64,000 bases of DNA from CAJXYS01 sp913063035 (GTDB lineage Bacteria; Pseudomonadota; Alphaproteobacteria; Rhodobacterales; Rhodobacteraceae). The stretch's first letter is position 1. Each line of letters starts with the position of its first letter. The notes beneath the pieces are model-generated. The model ran no database searches, was not told the DNA's origin, and worked only from the letters and a program-made list of their open reading frames with translations. The stretch lies in contig NZ_JBOCEG010000002.1 of NCBI RefSeq assembly GCF_050586465.1, positions 186,001-250,000 of the forward strand, written 5' to 3'. The translations under genes and the position numbers were made by a program. Positions 23,804-32,650 of the stretch are shown here, piece by piece.

Positions 23804-25197
23804 ACGCGGCGACGAAACTGCCCCTGGAACTGGGCCCGATCCATTTCGTGGGTATCGGCGGGATCGGCATGTCCGGCATCGCCGAGGTGCTGCTGAACCA
23901 CGGCTACACCGTGCAGGGGTCTGACCTGAAGCAGTCCAAGATTACCGAGCGGCTGGCCGAGCTGGGCGCCCGCGTGACGATCGGGCAGGCGGCCGGGAAC
24001 CTGGCGGCGGCCGAGGTCGTGGTGATCTCTTCCGCGATCAAGGACGGCAATCCCGAGCTGGAAGAGGCCCGCCGGCGCGGCCTGCCGGTGGTGCGCCGCG
24101 CCGAGATGCTGGCCGAGCTTATGCGGCTGAAGTCGAACATCGCGGTCGCCGGCACCCATGGCAAGACCACCACGACGACGATGGTGGCCACGCTGCTCGA
24201 TGCAGGTGGGCTGGACCCGACGGTGATCAATGGCGGCATCATCCATGCCTACGGCTCCAACGCGCGGATGGGCGGGGGCGAATGGATGGTGGTCGAGGCC
24301 GACGAGAGCGACGGCACCTTCAACCGGCTGCCGGCGACCATCGCCATCGTCACCAATATCGATCCCGAGCACATGGAGCACTGGGGCAGCTTCGACGCGC
24401 TGCGCCAGGGCTTCCAGGATTTCGTGTCGAACATTCCCTTCTACGGGCTGGCGGTGTGCTGCACGGATCACCCGGAGGTGCAGGCGCTGGTCGGGCGGGT
24501 GCGCGACCGCCGAGTCGTGACCTTCGGCTTCAACGCCCAGGCCGACGTGTGCGCCGAGAACCTGCACTACGAGGGCGGCATCGCCCGCTTCGACATCGCG
24601 CTGCGGGCGGAGGGCACGCGGATCGAGGATTGCAGTCTGCCCATGCCGGGCGATCACAACGTCTCGAACGCGCTGGCAGCGGTGGCGGTGGCCCGTCACC
24701 TGGGCATGAAGCGCGCCGAGATCCGCGCCGCGCTGGCGGCGTTCGGCGGCGTCAATCGCCGCTTCACGCGGGTGGGGACCGTCAACGGCGCCACGGTGAT
24801 CGACGATTACGGCCACCACCCGGTCGAGATCGCCGCGGTGCTGCGCGCCGCGCGCCAGGCGGCCGAGGGCCGGGTCATCGCAGTGCACCAGCCGCACCGA
24901 TACTCGCGCCTGTCGAGCCTGTTCGAGGAGTTCTGCTCCTGCTTCAACGACGCCGACGTCGTGGCGATCGCCGAGGTCTATGCCGCGGGCGAGGCGCCGG
25001 TTCCCGGTGCCAGCCGCGACGACCTGGTCGCCGGGCTGGTGCGCCACGGCCATCGCCACGCGGTGGCGCTGGACGGAGAGGCGGAACTCAAGGCGCTCGT
25101 CGCGGCGGAGGCGAAACCGGGCGACATGGTGATCTGTCTCGGCGCCGGCACCATCTCGGCCTGGGCGCACGGGCTGGTCGAGGATCTCGCGGCATGA
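23800..25197 (+). CDS. murC: UDP-N-acetylmuramate:L-alanine ligase
   Basis: 465 residues. The first Mur ligase; adds L-alanine to UDP-MurNAc. The N-terminal motif FVGIGGIGMSGIAEV and the ATP loop GTHGKTTTTTMV (about residue 117) are followed by EADESDGTF, NIDPEHMEHWG and DDYGHHPVEI. Length and motif order are normal. The stop overlaps the following small DUF2484 gene by four bases (ATGA), so both are probably translated together. Confidence 0.97.
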   Translation: MNAATKLPLELGPIHFVGIGGIGMSGIAEVLLNHGYTVQGSDLKQSKITERLAELGARVTIGQAAGNLAAAEVVVISSAIKDGNPELEEARRRGLPVVRRAEMLAELMRLKSNIAVAGTHGKTTTTTMVATLLDAGGLDPTVINGGIIHAYGSNARMGGGEWMVVEADESDGTFNRLPATIAIVTNIDPEHMEHWGSFDALRQGFQDFVSNIPFYGLAVCCTDHPEVQALVGRVRDRRVVTFGFNAQADVCAENLHYEGGIARFDIALRAEGTRIEDCSLPMPGDHNVSNALAAVAVARHLGMKRAEIRAALAAFGGVNRRFTRVGTVNGATVIDDYGHHPVEIAAVLRAARQAAEGRVIAVHQPHRYSRLSSLFEEFCSCFNDADVVAIAEVYAAGEAPVPGASRDDLVAGLVRHGHRHAVALDGEAELKALVAAEAKPGDMVICLGAGTISAWAHGLVEDLAA

Positions 25198-25460
25198 CGC
25201 TTTCGCTGATCCTGGCCTGCCTCTGGGCGCTGGTGGCGAACGTGATCGCGATGTTCCCGAGCAAGCGCGACCACTGGCCCGCCGCCTACGGGCTGATCGC
25301 CGTGGGCGTTCCGCTGCTGGGCTACGTGACCTGGGAGAACGGGCCCTGGGTGGGACTGCTCGTGCTCGCGGCGGGGGCTTCGATGCTGCGCTGGCCCGTT
25401 TACCATTTCTGGCGCTGGCTGCGGCGGCGGTTCGGGGGCGAGGGACCGGCCGAGCCATGA
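25194..25460 (+). CDS. DUF2484 small membrane protein within the dcw cluster
   Basis: 88 residues with two to three hydrophobic segments (LILACLWALVANVIAMF, YGLIAVGVPLLGYV, VGLLVLAAGASML) and a basic C-terminus (RWLRRRFGGEG). It resembles the DUF2484 family, which I know from this position between murC and murB in Rhodobacteraceae. It overlaps murC and murB by four bases at each end, the tightest coupling in the cluster, which suggests a role in envelope synthesis or division. No biochemical function is known to me. The positive-inside rule places the arginine-rich tail in the cytoplasm. Confidence 0.82.
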   Translation: MTLSLILACLWALVANVIAMFPSKRDHWPAAYGLIAVGVPLLGYVTWENGPWVGLLVLAAGASMLRWPVYHFWRWLRRRFGGEGPAEP

Positions 25461-26398
25461 GCCCGACGACCATGCCCGCCCCCCGCGGCCGCCTGACCGC
25501 AGGCCGCCCGCTCTCCGATCTGACATGGCTGCGCGTGGGCGGCCCGGCGGAGTGGTTCTTCCAGCCGGCCGACATCGACGATCTGGCCGCCTTCCTGAAG
25601 GCCCTGCCGCGCGCGGTGCCGGTTTTCCCGATGGGGGTCGGCTCGAACCTGATCGTGCGTGACGGCGGCATCCGCGGCGTGGTGATCCGGCTCGGCCGCG
25701 GGTTCAACGGCATCGCGGTCGAGGGCGCCCGGGTGCGCGCGGGCGCCGCCGCGCTCGATGCGCAGGTCGCCAGGCGCGCGGCCGCGGCCGGGATCGACCT
25801 GACCTTCCTGCGCACGATACCCGGGGCGATCGGCGGCGCCGTGCGGATGAACGCGGGCTGCTACGGCACCTACATGGCCGATGTCTTCGTCGAGGCGACG
25901 GCGGTGACGCGGGCCGGGGAGATCGTGACGCTCACGGCCGCGGATCTCGCCTTTGCCTATCGCCGCACCGATCTGGCGCCCGACACGGTGATCGTCGAGG
26001 CGGTCCTGGAAGGCGGGGCGGGCGACCCGGCCACGCTGGAGGCGAAGATGGCCGACCAGCTCGCCCGGCGCGACGCATCCCAGCCGACGAAGGACCGCAC
26101 CGCCGGGTCGACCTTTCGCAATCCCGCCGGCTTCAGTTCGACCGGGCAGGCCGATGACAGCCACGAGCTGAAGGCCTGGTCGGTGATCGACGCGGCCGGG
26201 CTGCGTGGCGCGCGGCGGGGCGGGGCGCAGATGAACCCGAAGCATCCCAACTTCCTGACCAACACCGGCACGGCCACGGCGGCCGAGCTGGAATCTCTCG
26301 GCGAAGAGGTTCGAAAAAGAGTTTTCCAACACAGCGGAATTTCGCTAGAGTGGGAGATCATGAGGGTCGGCCAACCGGCCCCGGAAAACAACGAATAA
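25457..26398 (+). CDS. murB: UDP-N-acetylenolpyruvoylglucosamine reductase
   Basis: 313 residues. FAD enzyme that reduces UDP-GlcNAc-enolpyruvate to UDP-MurNAc with NADPH. N-terminal TWLRVGGPAEWFFQP, FAD-binding GVGSNLIVRDGGI, RTIPGAIGGAVRMNAGCYG, the catalytic serine region GSTFRNP and the C-terminal HPNFLTN and GISLEWEI are all present. It matches the type I MurB family. It starts within an ATGA overlap with the DUF2484 gene. A small 7-bp hairpin (26403-26421) separates it from ddl. Confidence 0.96.
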   Translation: MSPTTMPAPRGRLTAGRPLSDLTWLRVGGPAEWFFQPADIDDLAAFLKALPRAVPVFPMGVGSNLIVRDGGIRGVVIRLGRGFNGIAVEGARVRAGAAALDAQVARRAAAAGIDLTFLRTIPGAIGGAVRMNAGCYGTYMADVFVEATAVTRAGEIVTLTAADLAFAYRRTDLAPDTVIVEAVLEGGAGDPATLEAKMADQLARRDASQPTKDRTAGSTFRNPAGFSSTGQADDSHELKAWSVIDAAGLRGARRGGAQMNPKHPNFLTNTGTATAAELESLGEEVRKRVFQHSGISLEWEIMRVGQPAPENNE

Positions 26399-26402
26399 CC
26401 AA

Positions 26403-26421
26403 GGACCTGCGCGACAGGTCC
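26403..26421 (+). promoter_or_regulatory. Intra-operon hairpin between murB and ddl
   Basis: GGACCTG and CAGGTCC form a perfect 7-bp stem around CGCGA in the 42-bp gap before ddl. It has no U-tract, so an RNA-processing or stability role is more likely than termination. Confidence 0.3.
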
Positions 26422-26440
26422 ACGAGGCACAGAGGCGGGT

Positions 26441-27355
26441 ATGTCGAGCAGGACATCCCCCAGAGTTGCGGTGCTGATGGGCGGCCCGTCCGTCGAGCGC
26501 GAGGTTTCGCTCTCTTCGGGGCGGGAATGCGCGGCCGCGCTCCGGGACGAGGGATTCGAAGTGATCGAGCTGGATGCGGGCCGGGACCTGGCCGCGCGCC
26601 TCGACGCCATTCGCCCCGACGTCGCCTTCAACGCGCTGCACGGGCGCTGGGGCGAGGATGGCTGCGTGCAGGGACTGCTCGAATGGCTGGGCCTGCCCTA
26701 TACCCATTCCGGCGTGCTGTCCTCGGCGCTGGCCATGGACAAGCAGCGCACCAAGGAGGTCTACGCCGCCAGCGGCCTGCCGGTGGTCGAGAGCCGGCTG
26801 GTGGCGCGTGACGTGGCCGCGGCGGCCCACGCTATGGACCCGCCCTATGTCATCAAGCCGAACAACGAGGGATCCTCGGTCGGGATCTACATCGTGCCGC
26901 AGGGCGCCGACGCGCCGCCGCGCCTGGCGGACGACATGCCGGCCACGGTCATGGTGGAGCGGTACGTCGCCGGGCGCGAGCTGACCGTCAGCGTCGTGGG
27001 GGACCGCGCCCTCACCGTCACGGACATCCTCACCGAGGGCTGGTACGACTACCAGGCGAAATACGCCGCCGGCGGGTCGCGCCACGAGGTGCCCGCCGAC
27101 GTACCGGCCGAGATCCATGACGCCTGCATGGACTATGCCCGTCGTGCCCATGCGGCGCTGGGCTGCCGTGGCGTGAGCCGGACCGATTTCCGCTGGGACG
27201 AGTCCGCCGGGGCCGCGGGGCTCTACCTGCTTGAAACCAACACCCAGCCGGGCATGACCCCCACCTCCCTGACCCCCGAGCAGGCAGAGTATTGCGGCAT
27301 GGGGTTCGGGCCGCTCTGCCGCTGGCTGGTGGAGGATGCATCATGCGGCCGATAA
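26441..27355 (+). CDS. ddl: D-alanine:D-alanine ligase
   Basis: 304 residues, ATP-grasp ligase making the D-Ala-D-Ala dipeptide used by MurF. Visible are VLMGGPSVEREVSLSSG at the N-terminus, FNALHGRWGEDG, PYTHSGVLSSALAMDK, VIKPNNEGSSVGI, FRWDES and the metal-binding C-terminus LLETNTQPGMTPTS. The family length is about 305. It overlaps ftsQ by 13 bases. Confidence 0.96.
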   Translation: MSSRTSPRVAVLMGGPSVEREVSLSSGRECAAALRDEGFEVIELDAGRDLAARLDAIRPDVAFNALHGRWGEDGCVQGLLEWLGLPYTHSGVLSSALAMDKQRTKEVYAASGLPVVESRLVARDVAAAAHAMDPPYVIKPNNEGSSVGIYIVPQGADAPPRLADDMPATVMVERYVAGRELTVSVVGDRALTVTDILTEGWYDYQAKYAAGGSRHEVPADVPAEIHDACMDYARRAHAALGCRGVSRTDFRWDESAGAAGLYLLETNTQPGMTPTSLTPEQAEYCGMGFGPLCRWLVEDASCGR

Positions 27356-28227
27356 GGCGCGATCCAACCCCGCGCCGCGATCCGGCGCCGAGCCGCTGGG
27401 CCTACCGGATCGAACGGATGTGGCTGACGCCGTTCTACCGCGCGCTTCTGCGCAAGGGGCTGCCGGTGGCCGTCATCGCCGGCGGCGCCGCCTGGTATCT
27501 CGGCGATGCCGACCGGCTCGACGCGCTGCGCGGCCACGTCGCAGAAATCCGCCGCTCGATCGAGCAGCGCCCCGAATTCATGGTCGACCTGATGCGGATC
27601 GAGGGCGCGTCGCCCGAGCTTTCCGCCGACATCCGCGAGATCCTGCCGGTGGATTTTCCCGTCAGCTCCTTCGATCTCGAGCTGGATCACATGCGCGCAC
27701 AGGTCGCCGGCCTCGACGCCGTGGCGGGCGCGGAACTGCGCGTCGTCGCGGGCGGTGTGCTGGAGGTGAGCGTCGATGAACGCCTGCCGGCGGTCGTGTG
27801 GCGGTCTCGCGAGGGGCTCGAACTGCTGGACGAGGGCGGTCACCGCGTCGCCGCGATCCCGGCGCGGGACGCGCGCCCGGACCTGCCGCTCGTCGCCGGC
27901 GACGGTGCCGACCGGGTCGTGGCGGAGGCGTTGCAGGTGCTCGCCGCGGCGACGCCCATCGGCGACCGCGTGCGCGGGCTGACCCGCATGGGCGAGCGGC
28001 GCTGGGACCTGGTGCTCGACCGCGACCAGCGGATCATGCTGCCCGAAAGGAACCCGGTCGCGGCGCTCGAACGGGTCATCGCGCTCGATGATGCGCAGGA
28101 CGTGCTCGCCCGCGACGTCAGCGTCGTGGACATGCGCGACGGGCGCCGCCCGACGCTGCGGCTCAGTGGCAAGGCGCTGGAAGAATTGCGCCGTTTCAGA
28201 AGCCTGGATGACGGAGAAGACGCCTGA
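27343..28227 (+). CDS. ftsQ: Cell division protein FtsQ
   Basis: 294 residues. An arginine/proline-rich cytoplasmic tail precedes one membrane helix (GLPVAVIAGGAAWYL), then a POTRA domain (FMVDLMRIEGASPELSADIREI) and the FtsQ domain with VSVDERLPAVVWR. A bitopic divisome protein that joins FtsL and FtsB. ATG 27343 is chosen for the GGAGGA seven bases upstream; a longer in-frame start at 27292 would lie deep inside ddl. It overlaps ftsA in ATGA. Confidence 0.92.
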   Translation: MRPIRRDPTPRRDPAPSRWAYRIERMWLTPFYRALLRKGLPVAVIAGGAAWYLGDADRLDALRGHVAEIRRSIEQRPEFMVDLMRIEGASPELSADIREILPVDFPVSSFDLELDHMRAQVAGLDAVAGAELRVVAGGVLEVSVDERLPAVVWRSREGLELLDEGGHRVAAIPARDARPDLPLVAGDGADRVVAEALQVLAAATPIGDRVRGLTRMGERRWDLVLDRDQRIMLPERNPVAALERVIALDDAQDVLARDVSVVDMRDGRRPTLRLSGKALEELRRFRSLDDGEDA

Positions 28228-29561
28228 TGACCGATCTCTACCAGTCCCAACGCGCGATGCGGAACAAGCGCCAGGCCGCCATGCAGAGGGGCGTCGTCGC
28301 CATTCTGGATGTCGGCACGTCCAAGATCGCCTGTCTCGTGCTGCGCTTCGACGGCCTGGATCCCGTCAAGACCGCCGACGGCGTCGGGCCGATGGCCGGG
28401 CAATCGCGGTTCCGCGTCATCGGCGCCGCCACGACCCGCTCGCGCGGGGTGCGGTTCGGCGAGATCGACGCCATGCAGGAAACCGAACGCGCGATCCGTA
28501 CCGTGGTGCAGGGCGCGCAGAAGATGGCCAATGTCCGGGTGGATCACGTGATCGCCAGCTTCTCGGGCGCACGCCCGCGCAGCTACGGCCTGGCAGGGGC
28601 GATCCCGCTCGAGAACGGCGCGGTCGACGAATGCGACGTCGCACGGGTCCTGTCGGCCTGCGACGTGCCGGATTACGGCGCGGGGCGCGAGGCGCTCCAC
28701 GCGCAGCCGGTCAATTTCGCCATCGACCATCGCAGCGGTCTCGGGGATCCGCGGGGCCAGATCGGCAACCGGCTCTCGGTGGACATGCATCTGCTGACCG
28801 TCGACGGGGCGGTGGTCGAGAACCTGCTCTACTGCGTGAAGCGCTGCGATCTCGAGCTGGCCGGGATCGCCTCCTCGGCCTATGTGTCGGCCATCGCGAG
28901 CCTCGTCGAGGACGAGCAGGAGCTTGGCGCGGCCTGTATCGACATGGGCGGCGGCGCGACCGGGCTGTCGATCTTCATGAAGAAGCACATGATCTATGCC
29001 GACAGCGTGCGGCTGGGCGGCGACCACGTCACGCTCGACATTTCCAAGGGCCTGCAGGTGCCGATGCAGACCGCCGAGCGGATCAAGACCTTCTATGGCG
29101 GCGTGGTGGCCACGGGCATGGACGACCGGGAGATGATCGAGATCGGCGGCGAGACCGGCGACTGGGAACACGACCGGCGTACGGTCAGCCGCGCCGAGCT
29201 GATCGGCGTGATGCGCCCGCGCGTCGAGGAGATCCTCGAAGAGGTGCGCGAGCGGCTCGACGCCGCCGGCTTCGAGCATCTGCCGAGCCAGCGGATCGTG
29301 CTGACCGGCGGGGCCAGCCAGATCCCGGGGCTCGACGGTTTGGCGGGCAAGATCCTGGGCCAGCATGTCCGGCTCGGGCGCCCGCTGCGCGTGCAGGGGC
29401 TGCCGCAGGCCGCGACCGGGCCGGCCTTTTCCTCTGCGGTGGGGCTCTGCCTGTTCGCAGCGCATCCGCAGGACGAATGGTGGGACTTCGAGATCCCGGT
29501 CGAACGCTACCCGGCCAGATCGCTGAAAAGGGCGGTGAAGTGGTTCAGGGACAACTGGTAA
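28227..29561 (+). CDS. ftsA: Cell division protein FtsA
   Basis: 444 residues, actin-fold ATPase that anchors FtsZ to the membrane. The phosphate-1 loop reads VAILDVGTSKIACLV and the phosphate-2 region CIDMGGGATGLSIF. The adenosine region is VLTGGASQIPGL. The C-terminal amphipathic membrane-targeting stretch is rich in Trp and Arg (RSLKRAVKWFRDNW). The N-terminus MTDLYQSQRAMRNKRQ is longer than in E. coli, as usual in alphaproteobacteria. Start and ftsQ stop overlap. Confidence 0.95.
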   Translation: MTDLYQSQRAMRNKRQAAMQRGVVAILDVGTSKIACLVLRFDGLDPVKTADGVGPMAGQSRFRVIGAATTRSRGVRFGEIDAMQETERAIRTVVQGAQKMANVRVDHVIASFSGARPRSYGLAGAIPLENGAVDECDVARVLSACDVPDYGAGREALHAQPVNFAIDHRSGLGDPRGQIGNRLSVDMHLLTVDGAVVENLLYCVKRCDLELAGIASSAYVSAIASLVEDEQELGAACIDMGGGATGLSIFMKKHMIYADSVRLGGDHVTLDISKGLQVPMQTAERIKTFYGGVVATGMDDREMIEIGGETGDWEHDRRTVSRAELIGVMRPRVEEILEEVRERLDAAGFEHLPSQRIVLTGGASQIPGLDGLAGKILGQHVRLGRPLRVQGLPQAATGPAFSSAVGLCLFAAHPQDEWWDFEIPVERYPARSLKRAVKWFRDNW

Positions 29562-29590
29562 ACCGCAATATCTGGGGAACTCAGCAAAAT

Positions 29591-29607
29591 CCCGCCGAAT
29601 TGGCGGG
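29591..29607 (+). promoter_or_regulatory. Hairpin in the ftsA-ftsZ gap
   Basis: CCCGCC-GAATT-GGCGGG forms a stable stem 30 bp after ftsA, directly before the CATATATTGTGT element. It may separate ftsA and ftsZ transcripts. No U-tract follows. Confidence 0.35.
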
Positions 29608-29616
29608 GAAAGCGCC

Positions 29617-29697
29617 CATATATTGTGTCAAATTGGCGTTTTTTTGGTGACCTCGCGGAACGCGTTGGTTACGCTGTGGAATCAAACAGGCGGACTC
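29617..29697 (+). promoter_or_regulatory. Candidate ftsZ promoter region with TATATT and two GANTC sites
   Basis: CATATATTGTGT (29617-29628) contains a -10-like TATATT and repeats the element upstream of mraZ. Two GANTC sites (GAATC 29679-29683, GACTC 29693-29697) lie between it and the ftsZ start. In Caulobacter, GANTC methylation by CcrM controls ftsZ; a similar input is possible but unproven. Confidence 0.4.
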
Positions 29698-29735
29698 CGG
29701 CCCCGGCCGGAAATGAAAACAGGCGGACGGAACCG

Positions 29736-31397
29736 ATGACCTTGAACCTCACAATCCCCGATCATCAGGACCTCAAGCCGCGGATCACCGTGTTCGGTGT
29801 CGGCGGAGCCGGCGGGAACGCCGTGAACAACATGATCGAGAAACAACTCGACGGCGTCGAGTTCGTGGTGGCCAACACCGACGCGCAGGCGCTGTCGCAG
29901 GCCCGGGCCCAGTCGAAGATCCAGATGGGCGTGAAGGTCACGGAAGGCCTCGGCGCGGGGGCCCGCCCGTCGGTCGGTGCGGCCGCCGCCGAGGAGACCA
30001 TCGAGGAAATCGTCGACCATCTCGCCGGGGCGCATATGTGCTTCATCACCGCCGGGATGGGCGGGGGCACCGGCACGGGCTCGGCGCCGATCATCGCCCA
30101 TGCCGCCCGCGAGCTGGGCGTGCTGACCGTCGGCGTCGTGACCAAGCCCTTCCAGTTCGAAGGCGCCAAGCGCATGCGCCAGGCCGAGGAAGGCGTCGAG
30201 GCGCTGCAAAAGGTCGTCGACACCCTGATCATCATTCCGAACCAGAACCTTTTCCGGCTTGCCAACGAGAAGACCACCTTCACCGAGGCCTTCTCGATGG
30301 CCGACGACGTGCTCTACCAGGGCGTGAAGGGCGTCACCGACCTGATGGTCCGGCCGGGCCTGATCAACCTCGACTTCGCCGATGTCCGCGCGGTGATGGA
30401 CGAGATGGGCAAGGCGATGATGGGCACCGGCGAGGCCGACGGCGAAGATCGCGCCATCCAGGCCGCCGAGAAAGCCATCGCGAACCCGCTTCTGGACGAG
30501 ATCAGCCTCAAGGGCGCGAAGGGTGTGCTCATCAACATCACGGGCGCGCATGATCTGACGCTCTTCGAACTGGACGAGGCGGCGAACCGGATCCGCGAAG
30601 AAGTCGACCCGGACGCCAACATCATCGTCGGCTCGACGCTCGACCCGGACATGGAAGGCACCATGCGGGTGTCGGTGGTGGCCACCGGGATCGACGCCTC
30701 CAACGTCCATGCCGACATGCCGGTGCCGCGCCGCCGGATTTCCGAGCCGCTGAAGCCGGCGGCCACCGTCGCCGAGGAAGAACATGCCGCCGCCGCGGCA
30801 GCGCTGTTCGAGACCCAGCAGCACCCCCATGCCGAGCACGACCAGCCGGCGGAGCCGCAGGGCGAGCCGTCGCTCTTCGGGGATTTCCAGCGCGAGGAAC
30901 AGCCCGCCGCCGCCACCGGCACTGGCTTTGCCGCCGACAACCGGGGGGCGCCCGGGGCTGCCGCGGACGACCTGCCGCCGCCGGCCTACCAGCCGGAGCC
31001 GCAGCACGAGCCGGCCGCCCGGCAGGATCCGCCCGCGGCCGAAGCCGATGCCTATGTGGCGCCGAAGCCGCCCGCACCCGGCACCGCCTCGCCCGAGGCG
31101 ATGCAGCGGCTGCGCGCCGCGGTCAACAAGACGCCGCAGGGCGCGCAGCAGCAGCCGCGCGCGACCGAGGAGGATCGCGGCGCGCATGGAGACCGGAAGC
31201 TCTTCGGGATCAACTCGCTCATCAACCGCATGACGGGCCATCACGGCGAGGAAGCCCCCGCGCAACCGCGCGCCGTCCAGGAGCCGCCGACGCGCCGCGC
31301 GACGCCGGCCCAGACCCATATCGAGGAAGAGGAGGAGACCGATCCGGAACAGGAACGGATCGAGATCCCGGCCTTCCTGCGACGCCAGGCGAACTGA
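29736..31397 (+). CDS. ftsZ: Cell division GTPase FtsZ
   Basis: 553 residues, tubulin homologue that forms the Z ring. GTP-binding segments are GVGGAGGNAVNN (residues 21-32) and the tubulin signature GGGTGTGSAPI (about residues 109-119), with the T7 synergy region NLDFADVRAVM. The globular part ends near residue 320, followed by an unusually long (about 200-residue) Pro/Ala/Gln/Glu-rich linker and the conserved C-terminal peptide IEIPAFLRRQAN that binds FtsA and other partners. ATG 29736 gives MTLNLTIPDHQDLKPRI. It ends the cluster at a strong terminator. The long linker is common in Rhodobacterales. Confidence 0.97.
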   Translation: MTLNLTIPDHQDLKPRITVFGVGGAGGNAVNNMIEKQLDGVEFVVANTDAQALSQARAQSKIQMGVKVTEGLGAGARPSVGAAAAEETIEEIVDHLAGAHMCFITAGMGGGTGTGSAPIIAHAARELGVLTVGVVTKPFQFEGAKRMRQAEEGVEALQKVVDTLIIIPNQNLFRLANEKTTFTEAFSMADDVLYQGVKGVTDLMVRPGLINLDFADVRAVMDEMGKAMMGTGEADGEDRAIQAAEKAIANPLLDEISLKGAKGVLINITGAHDLTLFELDEAANRIREEVDPDANIIVGSTLDPDMEGTMRVSVVATGIDASNVHADMPVPRRRISEPLKPAATVAEEEHAAAAAALFETQQHPHAEHDQPAEPQGEPSLFGDFQREEQPAAATGTGFAADNRGAPGAAADDLPPPAYQPEPQHEPAARQDPPAAEADAYVAPKPPAPGTASPEAMQRLRAAVNKTPQGAQQQPRATEEDRGAHGDRKLFGINSLINRMTGHHGEEAPAQPRAVQEPPTRRATPAQTHIEEEEETDPEQERIEIPAFLRRQAN

Positions 31398-31420
31398 AGC
31401 CGTCACAATCCCAGGGAAGA

Positions 31421-31444
31421 GGCCGGCGTTGCCGGCCTTTTTCT
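31421..31444 (+). terminator. Rho-independent terminator after ftsZ
   Basis: GGCCGGC and GCCGGCC pair around GTT and are followed by TTTTTC. It is 23 bp after the ftsZ stop and closes the dcw transcription unit. Confidence 0.9.
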
Positions 31445-31599
31445 TGTTGCTTTTCAAGAGCCTGGAGTTTGGATTTCCCGGGATGAGCGGATTTCCGCGC
31501 CCCCGGATTCCCTATGTTTCAGAGAGAAATAAAGATTGAGTTGAGGTGTAACCCTTGCGGCTCTACCCCTCTGCGGTAACCCGGCCCGGGGTGTGACTC

Positions 31600-32556
31600 A
31601 TGCCCGGGGCGACAGATTCCAAGATGGACCGCATGGTACAGACGACGCTCAGGGCAGACATCGCGATTCCGGGAACAGGCCTGCATTCCGGCAAGCCGGT
31701 GCGCATGACGCTGCGTCCGGCGCCGGCAAATCACGGCATCTGGTTCCGGCGCACCGACGTCACCGATCGCGACAACATGATCCCGGCGCGCTACGACGCG
31801 GTCACGGCGCCGCAGCTCTGCACGCCGCTGGTCAACGCCGAGGGTGTCGAGGTCTCGACGGTCGAGCATGTCATGGCCGCGCTGGCCGGGTGCGGGGTTC
31901 ACAACGCCCTGGTCGAAATCGACGCGCCCGAGGTGCCGATCCTCGATGGAAGCTCGGCCCGGATCGTGCGCGAGATCCTGCGGCGCGGGCTGCGCTCGCA
32001 GGATGCGCCGCTCTTCGTGTTCCGGGTGCGCGAGGCGATCGAGATCCGCGACGGCGACGCGATGGCGCGCCTGGAGCCGGCCGACCGGTTCGAGATGGAT
32101 TACCGGATCGAGTTCGACGAACCGGCCATCGGCACCCAGGAACTTCGGCTCGACCTGTCCAACGGGGCTTTCGTGCGCGAGCTGTGCGACAGCCGGACCT
32201 TCTGCCGGCAGCGCGACGTCGAGGCGATGCGCGCCGCGGGTCTCGCCAGGGGGGGCAGCTACGAGAATGCCGTCGTCGTGCAGGATGCCGAGGTGCTCTC
32301 GCCCGGCGGGCTGCGCCACGCCGACGAGTTCGTCCGCCACAAGATGCTCGACGCGCTGGGCGATCTCGCGCTTGCCGGGGCGCCGATTCTCGGCCGTTAT
32401 ACCGGGCTGCGCGCCGGTCACGCGGTCACGAACGCGCTTTTGCACAAGCTCTTCGCCACGCCCGGCGCGGTGGAGGTCATGGAATGCGATGCCGAGACCG
32501 CGGCCATGCTGCCCGGGGTGGGCATCGAACACGGCGATCTCTCCCGGGTCGCCTGA
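31600..32556 (+). CDS. lpxC: UDP-3-O-acyl-N-acetylglucosamine deacetylase LpxC
   Basis: 318 residues from ATG 31600. Zinc-dependent committed step of lipid A synthesis. Zinc ligands are visible in STVEHVMAAL and in HKMLDALGDLAL (His and Asp); the C-terminal GHAVTNALLHKL carries the catalytic His region. Two further in-frame ATGs exist at 31624 and 31633. The one at 31633 would put the first zinc histidine at residue 79 as in E. coli, so the true start may be there. I keep the first because GGGGTG precedes it. The gene has its own upstream region behind the ftsZ terminator. Confidence 0.93.
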   Translation: MPGATDSKMDRMVQTTLRADIAIPGTGLHSGKPVRMTLRPAPANHGIWFRRTDVTDRDNMIPARYDAVTAPQLCTPLVNAEGVEVSTVEHVMAALAGCGVHNALVEIDAPEVPILDGSSARIVREILRRGLRSQDAPLFVFRVREAIEIRDGDAMARLEPADRFEMDYRIEFDEPAIGTQELRLDLSNGAFVRELCDSRTFCRQRDVEAMRAAGLARGGSYENAVVVQDAEVLSPGGLRHADEFVRHKMLDALGDLALAGAPILGRYTGLRAGHAVTNALLHKLFATPGAVEVMECDAETAAMLPGVGIEHGDLSRVA

Positions 32557-32562
32557 GGCGCG

Positions 32563-32586
32563 GAAACCGTTTTTCCTCCGGTTTTT
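32563..32586 (+). terminator. Terminator-like hairpin after lpxC
   Basis: AAACCG and CGGTTT pair around a 9-base loop and are followed by TT, 8 bases after the lpxC stop. An alternative stem GGAAA/TTTCC overlaps it. Moderate strength. Confidence 0.5.
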
Positions 32587-32650
32587 ATGTGCTAGGAGAA
32601 ACCGGCGCGGCAGCCATGCCGCGGACAGGACAAGACGGGGTTTGGTGTTC

